Assembly (NCBI RefSeq): GCF_026151205.1
Contig: NC_087076.1
Span: 2,999,902 to 3,063,901 of the forward strand
Source: Bolinopsis microptera
Lineage: Eukaryota; Ctenophora; Tentaculata; Lobata; Bolinopsidae
Direction: 5' to 3'
Length of the DNA stretch: 64,000 bases
Position numbers and translations under genes: made by a program. The notes beneath the pieces are model-generated. The model was given only the letters and a program-made list of their open reading frames with translations. It made no database searches and was not told the origin of the DNA. Positions 55,089-64,000 of this stretch are shown piece after piece (position 1 is the stretch's first letter; each line of letters starts with the position of its first letter).

Positions 55089-55402
55089 TGTTGAGATGTG
55101 AGAAGTGAGATTAATGTATATGTGTGAAGTCGAAGTTATTAATAGTAAACTGACACCGTGCAACCTTTCCAAGTGTAGATAAAGCAGTGCCCACGTGCAG
55201 AACGTGTTTAGGACGCGCAACCTGGAGTTGTCGCCATGGTTACTTTAGTCTGCGGAGGATTGCGCAAACTACAAGACGGTTTGAAGCGCGATGCGTTACT
55301 GGGCCGCGCCGCGCACTCAATTAAAATACTGGCTACCCAAAAGGTAAATTAACATTATGAATGACCATTTAATTTTTGATCTTCTTTGTCGTATATTTTG
55401 TA
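55089..55402. other. upstream region of copy b
   Basis: Presumed promoter or leader of copy b, non-coding; it runs into the GC-rich fold-back cluster at about 55240. Confidence 0.4.
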
Positions 55403-57420
55403 GCGCGATGCGTTACTGTGCCGCGCCGAGTTGCGATGAATTGACATCGTCAATTAATTGTATATCATTTGACGGATGTTACTCGTCTAAATTTCTTCGA
55501 AGTAGCGCGCGCCGCTTTCTTTCTTCTTCTCGAAATGTTGGCCCGACGGCAAGTGCTACGAAGTAGCGCGCGCCGGGCCAGACCATTAACAATGGTCAAT
55601 AATCAATATATCATATACAATATTTTACATGGAACTTAGCTTTGAAATTCAATTTCAAAGGCCTGGACACCGGATGTGGGATGATAGAGCCAGTTTCAAC
55701 TTAACCATTGTTAATGATCTGGCCCGGCGCGCGCTACTTCGTAGCTCGTGCCATCGGGCCATTTCGAGAAGAAAGCAGCGCGCGCCACTTCGAAGAAATT
55801 TAGACGAGTAACATCCGTCAAGTTTCAACTTACCTGGGGACCCCAGGCTATTATGTTCATAAAGATTTGGCGGAATGACAGGCTGAGCGCCGCCCAGTAA
55901 GCTTCGTCCATTTAAAAAAAATTTATCGAGGAATTTGTGCAATTTTATCGTTTCAAGCGGACGTGTTTCCACCTTTAACATTTAACACTAAAAATGTAAT
56001 TATGAAATCTTATACTGTATATGCTTATGGACCAAATTCCAAAGTCAACGTCTAAGTCTAACGTAATTTATTTGTTATACTATTTCATTTACTTTGATTG
56101 ACGATGTCAATCCGTCGAGATCGTTGCTCTGCGAAGCAGAGCAACGATCGACGAAGAATGCTAGTTTGCGCGGCGCGTCAAAGCGGCGAAGTCCTCCAAA
56201 CTATTTTTATTAGTATTATCCTAGATCGTTGACGGATGTTACTCGTCTAAATTTCTTCGAAGTAGCGCGCGCCGGGCCAGATCATTAACAATGGTCAACC
56301 TAGATCGGAGGTGAACCCCTGGTCTACTCAGCCGAATGCTCGAGAAGTTGTGTGTGAGGGTTAAATAAGGAGCTGTACATGATTAATACAGCGAAGCTTC
56401 GGGCAAAGACAGTGTGGCAACACCTTAACCGTCGCTGGCGTTAGACTAGTTGATCCTTCGGTTTCCTGTAAGTGCCGGTTACATGCCGTAACTATATAGC
56501 CATGGTTGTCCGAAGTAAAACTTAAGGGTGGTCATTTCATTTGATGGCCCTGCTGCAGCGCAGCTAAAATTACTGGGCCGCGCTCAGCTTGTCATTCCGC
56601 CTAATCTCTATCTCTGTTGTTTATCAACATTAAAGCTTAATTGACGATGTCAATTCATGTCAGCTCGGCGCGGCACAGTAGCGCATCTCGCCAATCTAGC
56701 CAGTCGCTGTGAGAAGCCTTATTGAGTGCGCGGCGCGGCACAGTAACGCATAGCGCTTGCTCTATCCAGAGCCCTTGCGCTTGCAGTAGCGCGCGCCCGC
56801 CACACGGCGGTGAAACAAGCGCGCCCGAAGTGGCGCGAAAGCACATGGTTAGGTGAACATAGCGCTACAACATTAAAGCCTGGGGTCCTCAGGTAAAGCT
56901 AAAACAGCAAAAAAGTAAGTAAGATACTCTAAAATTATCAGACCCATCTTAAAAGACGTATTTTTGACCACTGAATTAATTTGTGGTAGTAGATATTGTT
57001 TTAAATGGGAGTAACCAAGTTTCATTTCCCAAAATTACCTGAGGACCCCAGGCTATTATGTTCATTAACTAAATAAAGATTTGGCGGAATGACAGGCTGA
57101 GCGCGGCCCAGTAATTCCCAAAAACGATCGTTGTCCATATGCCATTGTTAATGCCAAATGTTACTCGTCTACATTTCTTTGACGGATGTTACTCGTCTAA
57201 ATTTCTTCGAAGTAGCGCGCGCCGCTTTCTTCTCGAAATGTTAATGGCCCGACGGCAAGTGCTACGAAGTAGCGCGCGCCGGGCCAAATGATTAACAATG
57301 GTCAAAAATTTCTTCGAAGTACAAAGTAGCCCGATCAGGCGCCGCTTTCTTTTCGAAAGCGGCGCCTCGGGCTACATTTCGAGAAAAAAGCGCGAGCTAA
57401 TGTAATGAGCTATAAGTATA
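55240..57420. repeat. cluster of GC-rich fold-back repeats
   Basis: GACGGATGTTACTCGTCTAA, followed by a TTTCTTCGAAGTAGCGCGCG block, occurs at about 55472, 56231 and 57180 and inverted near 55790. Palindromic CCTGGGGACCCCAGG (with one-base variants) occurs at 55833, 56879 and 57043. The TTGACGATGTCAATTC module with CGGCGCGGCACAGTA occurs at 56641 and inverted at 55403. A hairpin of AGCCCGA(TCA)GGCGCCGCTTTC against its complement lies at 57327-57375. The units overlap and nest, so individual element ends could not be drawn. Confidence 0.7.
56296..56570 (+). mobile_element. tRNA-derived SINE, copy 3, head missing
   Basis: The body matches copy 1 from TCTACTCAGCCGAATGCTCG through AGCTTCGGGCAAAGACAGTG to the GATGGCCCTGCTGCAGCGCA end. 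The tRNA-like head is lost, and the 5' junction runs into fold-back sequence. Confidence 0.75.
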
Positions 57421-57630
57421 TCATCAATCATATATATATATATATTTTGTTGCTGTACTCCTACACATTAAAAGTCGGTGTTGATTAGATCTTCGAAATA
57501 GTTCTTTGCATCATTTTATTAAACATCGTTATCTGAGATAAAATTGTTCTAAAAGCAACTGGAATATACACAAATCTTTAAAATAACTTACAAACTAGGA
57601 AAGGAAAACAAGTCTTAGGAAGACGTACAT

Positions 57631-58360
57631 ATATATATATACAATGAAAACAACGATTCTACAAACTCAAAGTTTCATGCAAATGCAATCATCAGTGTCA
57701 GAATAACTTACTAAATTACTAAATCCATATTTTCCTTACAAGCTCCTTCATAAAATTAACTTAACTAAACTAAATCAAAAACAAAATCAAACGAAACGGA
57801 ACGAAAATGAAATACAAGAACAAAAACTAAAATTAAAATAAAATATTCCTAAAAGCATTTCTTCAGCATAAACTTGTTGGTGTGCCTACATTTACTTATG
57901 AGTTCCCTCCTCCTATTTAATAGATTGCCATCTTTATTTAAAATAATATAAAGTTTTTCAGTAAGGCAGAGATGACAATCTTTCGTACCCCCCTTGTACG
58001 GATGAGCATGTTTGATTATTTTCAAGGATATTTTATATGGTGTTTGTTTATCTTTCAACTTCCATATTTTCTTAGATAGCTCCGTCAGATTTCGTAGCTT
58101 CTCGAGTTTGAAAGAGCTTGCGTGTGAACTGAAACGGGTCTTAAAAGCGTTTTCAGTAAGCCCAATATATTTGTGCTCTTTCTTTTCCTTTTCCACTGCA
58201 ATAGTTGCTTCATATATCACTGCTGCTTCCAGGCATTGTCCGGTCAGTGGGCACATTTCCGGCTTTCTGCAATTGCACGTTTTCGATTTAATTGTAGGTA
58301 TATATATATATACAATGAAAACAACGATTCTACAAAAAACTCAAAGTTTCATGCAACTGT
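57631..58360 (-). mobile_element. Penelope-like element fragment with GIY-YIG nuclease domain
   Basis: The - strand frame 58256-57849 encodes the C-terminal GIY-YIG domain: VIYEATI, HKYIGLTE, FKTRFSSH, ELSKKIWKLKD, CHLCLTEKL and LISKCRHTNKF. Just upstream, TCNCRKPEMCPLTGQC matches the preceding linker. Near-identical repeats of about 55 bp (ATACAATGAAAACAACGATT...) flank it at 57640-57690 and 58308-58360 in direct orientation, as in the pseudo-LTR layout known for Penelope elements. The polymerase is missing; it is a fossil. Confidence 0.8.
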
Positions 58361-58465
58361 TGTTGTTGTTGTAGCCCTAGCAACAGTTAGTCGTTGCCTG
58401 AACCGTTAGTATATAGGTATATTAATTATATGGGCCGGTATATAGTTATAGTAACAATAATCCTT

Positions 58466-58553
58466 AATCCGGGAGCTGAGCTACAACCGTCATCAATCGA
58501 TGTTGTGATTGGCATCGCAGGACAAGTTAACTGCGGCAGTATTCCGGGAGCTG
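58466..58553 (+). repeat. 75-bp minisatellite (array 2), interrupted
   Basis: The repeat resumes at 59609 after the Harbinger-like insertion. Its preceding 80 bp (GTTGCCTGAACCGTTAGTAT...) are shared with 54190-54261, so a larger unit was duplicated. Confidence 0.75.
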
Positions 58554-59608
58554 GGGGTCCTTACCGAAATGAAACTTAGTAGTAAATATTGCTTAGTTTT
58601 CCCTTTTTTGCTAAAATCCGTTCCGAAAACCAACTTAAGTAACAAAGTTAGCAAATTTTTAAGCAAAATTTTTGAACTAAGTTTTTGCCTCGATTTTTGC
58701 TTAGTTTCAACTTAAAAGCTATTTTTTGCTCAAGTTGCTTCCAATTTTTCATTTTTTGCTAATTTTTTAAAGTTTGGTTCAGACCAACCTTAGAATTGTA
58801 AGTTTTTACTTAATATCCCAAATTTCATTGCAAGTTGATTGAATTGAACAATTTGAACAATAATTCAGTGTTCATAAGAGTCTGAGTCTTTCTGGCTGGC
58901 CCACCTCCGGTAGCCTTTCTATATTTTATACGGTCTCTTTCTTGTTTCTTAAGTTCATTGACCATATTATCGTATTTTTTTCAGACAATCGTCCCCAGTC
59001 CTATCTCCGTATCCATTCATCCCGTTAATTTCTTGAGCAATATGTTTCCATTTTCCTTGTTTCCCTTTCTTTGTTATAGTTGGCCCGAAGCGACCTTTCA
59101 AATAAGCTTTCTCAGCATTAGCAAGTTGCAACAGTAAAGTCTTCTCTTCAGAAGTAAACGAGCGTGCTCTTTGTTTGCCGGCCACACTCATGGTAACACT
59201 ACGAGGATACAAATTAGGGAGATTCAGATTTAATCACAGTGCAGATTCGAATTTCAATAGTGAATAGAACTCATAAAATTAACATTTATTGATTATCAAA
59301 TTCAAATTGCGATATCAAATTCAACTCAACATGAATGGTTATATTCATGATAACAAAATCCATGCGTCGCACCAACAAGCAATTGCATGACGAATTACGT
59401 CATCAGAGTTTTTGGGCGCATTTTAGGCGCGCATTTGTTACTTGCACGTGTAAATTTGTAACTTTGACGCGTTTCGTAAACACTTTAAGTAAAAGTTTCG
59501 GAAACGCTGCACTTTACTTAAGTAGTGTTTCGGTAAGGACAAACATGATTTTACTTGGCGATTACTTAAACTAAGTAAGAACTTAAGTTTCATTTCGGAA
59601 AGGACCCC
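58554..59608. mobile_element. Harbinger-type DNA transposon, 1055 bp
   Basis: Ends GGGGTCCTTACCGAAATGAA... (58554) and the complement of ...TTTCATTTCGGAAAGGACCCC (59608) are inverted. CTG is duplicated outside (58551-58553 and 59609-59611). The insertion splits a 75-bp minisatellite unit whose intact copies show the empty site GGGAGCTGAGC with a single CTG, so the target duplication is direct. A 3-bp duplication, G-rich ends and the Myb-like ORF fit the PIF/Harbinger superfamily. No DDE transposase is present. Confidence 0.88.
58825..59191 (-). pseudogene. Harbinger Myb/SANT-like DNA-binding protein, one frameshift
   Basis: MSVAGKQRARSFTSEEKTLL leads a trihelix Myb/SANT-like domain (GKWKHIAQEING, RTGDDCLKK). 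After an A7 run near 58973-58981 the protein continues in another frame with YDNMVNELKKQERDRI, YRKATGGGPARKTQTL and a stop at 58825. The TGGGPA motif is typical of the Myb-like accessory protein of Harbinger elements. One extra A accounts for the break, which could also be a sequencing error. Confidence 0.75.
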
Positions 59609-59780
59609 CTGAGCTACAACCGTCATCAATCGATCTTGTGATAGGCATCGCAGGACAAGTTAACTGCGGCAGTATTCCGGGAGCTGAGCTTCAATCGTCA
59701 TCAATCGATGTTGTGAGAGGCATCGCATGACAAGTTAACTGCGGAAGTAGTCCGGGAGCTAGGCTTCAACCGGGGGCTAG
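59609..59780 (+). repeat. 75-bp minisatellite (array 2, continued)
   Basis: About two units follow the transposon, with the variant CGATGTTGTGAGAGGCATCG, and end in CTAGGCTTCAACCGGGGGCT. Confidence 0.75.
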
Positions 59781-59952
59781 GTATCGAGGGTCTTTTTTGC
59801 CTGGGGGAACGTTAAGAGTTAAAATACTTTTTTTTTCTCTATCTATTAGGCAATGCCCTATATAATAGTGATCAAAAATGTAAGCCAAGTTTCAGATATT
59901 TTTGCGGACGTCAGCAAAGTATTAGCACTTAAAGAATATCATGTAAACTTAC

Positions 59953-60456
59953 TCAGATATTGCAGACTGAACCACTTTCAGTAGAAATGATTGAACCCTC
60001 GTCAATGTCAACCAAAGGCCAAGTCTTAGGGTCTTTACCCTTTAGACATTTGAACTCAAAAGGCTTAACGGGGTACTTGTCTTAGTTCCCGTAAAGTTTC
60101 CAGTTAATGCCGAACTGGTCCGGTTTATTCATGTCGTCCGGTTTATTGACCGACCCTTCAGAGATGGCGTTATCCATCCAGTCTTCCACCATATTGATGA
60201 CACAGGAATCCGCTGGTGGATTAAGACTCCATCTATCGCTAGAGAGGGAGTGGACGATTGGCCCATTTCATCCAAAATACTATAGAGCGTCTTATCGATG
60301 CTTTTTACAGAGTCTTCTACCGTCTTCTTTAACTCCAAAATCTCAGTGTTGTTTTTTAGCAACTTACTGCTGAGTTGCAGAATTTTGGCATACAAGCTGA
60401 TGAAAAGTATCGAACCACAATGCCAACAAGTCGAACGATTGGGATAAACTTGCCAT
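59953..60456 (-). pseudogene. small membrane-protein family, copy c (long-linker form)
   Basis: The - strand start MASLSQSFDLLALWFDT loses frame before the helix ends. A following frame reads QLSSKLLKNNTEILELKKTV, then VKSIDKTLYSILDEMGQSST, a coiled-coil-like linker absent from copies b and e. A third frame gives MVEDWMDNAISEGSV, YPVKPFEFKCLKGKDPKTWP and ends ESGSVCNI with TGA. The stop again overlaps a splice donor (TGA followed by GTAAGT). Two frame changes or more. Confidence 0.7.
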
Positions 60457-60642
60457 CGTTCGGATGGTTAGGTGTCGTTGAAGTTTTGAAAATCGAGTAC
60501 TCGAAGTCTCAAGAATTGACTCCAGTGTGAGTCAAAGTTGTATTTAAGAAAAATGAGTTGTATTTAAGTAAACGACCAACTTAATCGTCCAACTTTAAAT
60601 TTCATGTGTGATCAATCGTCAGGGACATAAAAACAATAATAA

Positions 60643-61245
60643 TTAGACATTACAGACCGAAATACTTTCAGTCGATACGATTGAACCCTCATCTATTTCT
60701 GTCAAAGGCCAAGTCTTTGGGTCTTTACCCTGCAGACACTTGAACATTGAATTCAAAGGTCTTTACAGGATACTGTTCGTAGTTCCCGTACAGTCCTCAT
60801 TTGATGCCTTACTGGTCCGACTGATCTTCTTCATCGTCGGCATTGATCGGCCCGTTAGAGCCGGCTTTGTCCAGCCAGTCATCTACCATGTTGATGAATT
60901 CGCAGCCGTCGACTGGCGGGTTCATGCTTCATCTTGCTGCTATAGATGGGGTAGATGATTGACCCATCTTATCTAATATGCTGTATAGGGTCCTATCGAT
61001 ACTTTTGACCGACTTCTCTACAGTCGTTTTAAGTGCGGAAATTTCAGCATTGCTCTTCAAAAGTTTTGCCGCAAGCCTCAGCACCTTCATGGTGTAAAAC
61101 TAAAGGCAAATGCACGGTGCACGCTAAAGGTCTATCAGTATCAATATGCACGCTATTGAGCATACGATCAACGTGACGAATAATAATGCCCACATGTCTA
61201 CTACCACAGATACTGATAGAGCTTCCAATCTGTATCATTGGGATA
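60643..61245 (-). pseudogene. small membrane-protein family, copy d (long-linker form)
   Basis: A - strand helix (VDMWALLFVTLIVCSIACIL) is followed, in another frame, by MKVLRLAAKLLKSNAEISAL, KTTVEKSVKSIDRTLYSILD and KMGQSSTPSIA. The tail (MVDDWLDKAGSNGP, YGNYEQYPVK, ESISVCNV) is in further frames and ends with TAA at 60643. It shares the long linker with copy c, showing that the linker is ancestral or was gained once. Confidence 0.68.
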
Positions 61246-61255
61246 ATTCTGTGGA

Positions 61256-61345
61256 AGTAGTCCGGGAGCTAGGCTTCAACCGTCATCAATCGATGTTGTG
61301 AGAGGCGTTCCGGGAGCGAGGCTTTAACCGGAGATATCAGAGTCC
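61256..61345 (+). repeat. 75-bp minisatellite (array 3, partial)
   Basis: One unit plus a short remnant (AGTCCGGGAGCTAGGCTTCA..., GCGTTCCGGGAGCGAGGCTT), followed by about 200 bp shared with 54420-54660. Confidence 0.7.
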
Positions 61346-61600
61346 TTTTTTTCCTGGGGAATAATTAAGGGTTAAATACATTTTATCCTCCATTGGCATC
61401 TATTAGGCAGCAAACGACACTTAGTCGACAGTCGTACAATAAAACTTAGGAGCTTTCACATATTCTGTCATATTAACGAATACGGTCAGGTGGTCAACAA
61501 TTCTGTCATCATTTCCCAATCCCCTCGGCTGCTGACGTAATATGTGAATGCTCCCTTGTCGCTACACTGTGGCCTTTTAAAGAATATCATGTAAACTTAC

Positions 61601-62012
61601 CTAGACATTGTAGACGGAACCACTTTCAGTCGATACAGTTGAACCCTCATCTATACTTGTCAAGGGCCAAGTTTTTGGATCCTTGCCTTCCAGACACTTG
61701 AACTGGAAGTTCTTCACTGGATACTGTTCGTAGTTTCCGTATACTCCCCCATTTTATGCCGTATTGGTCCGCCTCATCATTATTGTCGGCCTTGACCGGC
61801 ATGTCAGAGCCGGCTTTATCTAGCCAGTCATCGACCATATTGACGATGCAGCTGTCGACTGGCTGCTTCACTACAGTCGTTTTCAGTGCGGATATTTTTG
61901 CCGCTAGCCTGAGCACCTTGGCGTTGAGCCATATGAAGGCTATTGCGAATTATATGATCACAGTCGCAAACCACAGAGCCATCATATCAAGATGTATAAA
62001 AAACTCTTCCAT
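61601..62012 (-). pseudogene. small membrane-protein family, copy e
   Basis: It is nearly identical to copy b (MEEFFIHLDMMALWFATVII) but carries an in-frame TAA insertion in the helix and an extra C in the run near 61745 that shifts frame. It ends SGSVYNV with TAG followed by GTAAGT. The flanking 200 bp downstream also match copy b, so b and e derive from a recent segmental duplication; b keeps the frame and e has lost it. Confidence 0.78.
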
Positions 62013-63617
62013 TGTTGAGAAGTGAGAACGTATATTGATGCTTTTCATACAAACAAGTTAAAACAAATTCTTTATGCCGTGCATCCTGGGTTTGGACAGG
62101 ATATGCCCGCTTAAAATACTTCCATCGCTTTACACTACATAATTCTGAAACATATATTACATTTACAATCACAATGCTGGCAAGCATAACCGTTGCCCTT
62201 ATATTCACAACACTATGTACCCCCTATACTATTATATCCCCTTTATTGTTTTCCAGGCATTAAGACTCATCGAAAGTAGTTCAGCAGGTATATTTAAGTT
62301 CAAAACATTCTAATTCGATGTTAAAGATGACAGGAATAAGAAATAGTTATGTGGAGGTTTTTAAGAAATTTGCGCAAAATACGCGCCAGCATGTTATACG
62401 AAATTAGGTAAAAAACCCAAAATCGCCATATTCAGGTGCCTTAAAAACCATGTTAAAATTGAGTTAGAGATCTGAAACTTTGCAGAGCGTCTAGACCTTG
62501 TCCAAATCGACTGTAAACAAAATTTCATGTTGCAGGAGTATCGGGAAGTGGGTTTTCTGGAACCCCTGTTTTACAACAGATTGTCGTGAAGCTATATATA
62601 TATATATATGTATATATGTATAGACGCTTTTGCAGTAAATTGTAGCCTACATTTAAGTGTCCGTAGATTCAAAAGTATAAAAGATACAGTCATTTCGAAC
62701 CACAGGTTTTAAAGATAATTGTTTATACTTTAGTTTACATTATATCGAAAAATAATTTATCGTCATCATCATCACTTGATGACGTCATCAATTTAAGTGT
62801 TTTTAAGTCTTGATTTTTGACAAAATAACAACTTTTCAAATCGATTTTAAAGCATTAAGGAGTAATTTTATTCAAAATCTGAGGACATTTTCATCTTAGA
62901 TAATTGTTCAAGCATTCTGAAAATCTACCGGAAAGTTTTCCTACCTTGCTCCTTCATAAAGATATTCGCTATTGAAGTTTGTGCTTTTTTGAAGAATAAT
63001 TTTATAAAAACACAAAAGTTGTGAATTAGTATTCTCTGGTGTTGGGCCATCCCTTGGGTTGTGGAGCTCAATTTTGCTTCCTAAAGGTCTAAATTGTGTT
63101 ATAGGCTAGTTTTAAAGTTGAAAATCGAAAAGTTGCACACGTGGGGACACGCCCAAATTCATTTAAAATAGCTAAAATCACTAAAAATTGTTATTTTCGC
63201 GATTTTTACCAACTTTGGAGTCCCGTTGTGATCCAAGTTCTTTTTGAAATCTTCTGAAACTTTTCATGCTTATCAAACTATATATTAAATAACACTATGC
63301 AAAAATTTATGGTGATTCAATATTTTATGCGCACGCAACGTCCGCTCAAAGTTTGCACGTGCGAAAGGTGAGAATTTTGCTCATTCGTGATTTCGAATAT
63401 ATTCTGCTTTCCCACGATATTAAAATGGCATTATATATGAATTTAATGCCAACTTGAATGAGTAAAAAGTGCTACATTCAGTCTGTTATTGACAGATATG
63501 CCTACCTAAACACAAGGAAACGTTTTCAAAGGTAAAATTTCGAAATCGTTGAAATTACCTCCTTATTAAGTTTCGACTGTGTAAATTATCCTGACATTAT
63601 AATCAAAAAGAGATGAT
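62013..63617. other. gene-free region
   Basis: AT-rich sequence with a (TA)n microsatellite near 62595 and no ORF, RNA gene or repeat that I can support. Confidence 0.45.
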
Positions 63618-63946
63618 ATTTGACCAAAACCCATAATCATGGGTAGAGTGAACCGCTGCCAGTGTCTCTCTTTTCCAAACAAAAGAAAATGATATTAATT
63701 TGAGGAACCGTCCGCAAATGCAAATTGATACCGAGAATGAAATCGGTCGCTCGCTTTTCCCATTCATTCACGGCTTACGTATTGTAATAAAGCTTATTGA
63801 ATGGGAAAAGCGAGCGACCGATTTCATTCTCGGTATCAATTTGCATTTGCGGACGGTTCCTCAAATTAATATCATTTTCTTTTGTTTGGAAAAGAGAGAC
63901 ACTGGCAGCGGTTCACTCTACCCATGATTATGGGTTTTGGTCAAAT
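63618..63946. mobile_element. fold-back MITE with perfect 149-bp arms
   Basis: The left arm 63618-63766 (ATTTGACCAAAACCCATAAT...) and right arm 63798-63946 are exact reverse complements by eye around a 31-bp loop. There is no coding potential. Arm identity implies recent origin or arm-to-arm conversion. Confidence 0.85.
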
Positions 63947-64000
63947 AAATTATGCAATATCACAACATTACAATCAACAAAATAAATTTAATCGCAGAAT

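Noticed and set aside
54262-61345. CRISPR array
   Set aside because: Units are contiguous 75-bp tandem repeats without unique spacers, in a eukaryotic genome with introns.
1-64000. Endogenous virus, LTR retrotransposon or Polinton
   Set aside because: No capsid, protease, integrase or envelope blocks and no paired LTRs were seen. The short direct repeats at 57.6 and 58.3 kb belong to a Penelope-like fragment.

Overview
The window is animal nuclear DNA: AT-rich, intron-rich and full of mobile elements. It carries four conserved metazoan genes on the + strand: NDUFS4, an acid sphingomyelinase (SMPD1-type), a three-Tudor/CCCH protein and DNA polymerase kappa (POLK). Two antisense genes lie inside their introns: a DEG/ENaC channel and a small secreted cysteine-rich precursor. 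The HyNaC-like channel, the arminin-like layout of the secreted precursor and the retroelement mix suggest an early-branching animal, perhaps a cnidarian. That placement is inference.

Layout. 1-2750: 3' part of a CR1/L2-like LINE. 2751-7200: fold-back, LINE-tail and DNA-transposon repeats, including a 1.93 kb element (E1). 7213-7701: NDUFS4. 8116-23970: SMPD1, rebuilt here as 10 exons and 588 codons. Its intron 4 is a stack of transposons (E2 copy A with a LINE inside it, abutting E3 with a TTAA-flanked MITE inside it). Intron 7 holds the antisense channel and intron 8 holds E2 copy B in inverted orientation. 24780-25640: a fold-back element split by a tRNA-derived SINE. 25732-35793: the Tudor gene, 19 exons and 1695 codons, with a reverse-transcriptase element relic in intron 4. 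36372-52721: POLK, 12 exons and 702 codons, with all catalytic, UBZ and PIP-like motifs. POLK intron 2 carries the antisense secreted-peptide gene and intron 3 (8.7 kb) carries a LINE, a SINE and a MULE relic with a mariner relic nested in it.

52980-62100 is accessory DNA. It holds a LINE 3' end, GC-rich fold-back repeats, a Penelope-like GIY-YIG fragment, a Harbinger-type element with a Myb-like ORF, and a tandem family of at least five copies of an unrecognised small single-pass membrane protein on the - strand, interleaved with a 75-bp minisatellite. 62100-64000 has no gene but ends in a perfect 149-bp-arm hairpin.

The most unusual signals are: (1) three unrelated-in-sequence 1.4-1.9 kb transposons, E1-E3, each studded with its own short motif many times; (2) the small membrane-protein family whose stop codon abuts a conserved 5' splice site; (3) the secreted precursor with an acidic duplicated pro-region, an RVRR site and a 10-cysteine tail. 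Exon joins were made by hand from reading phase, splice dinucleotides and family alignment from memory; no search was run.
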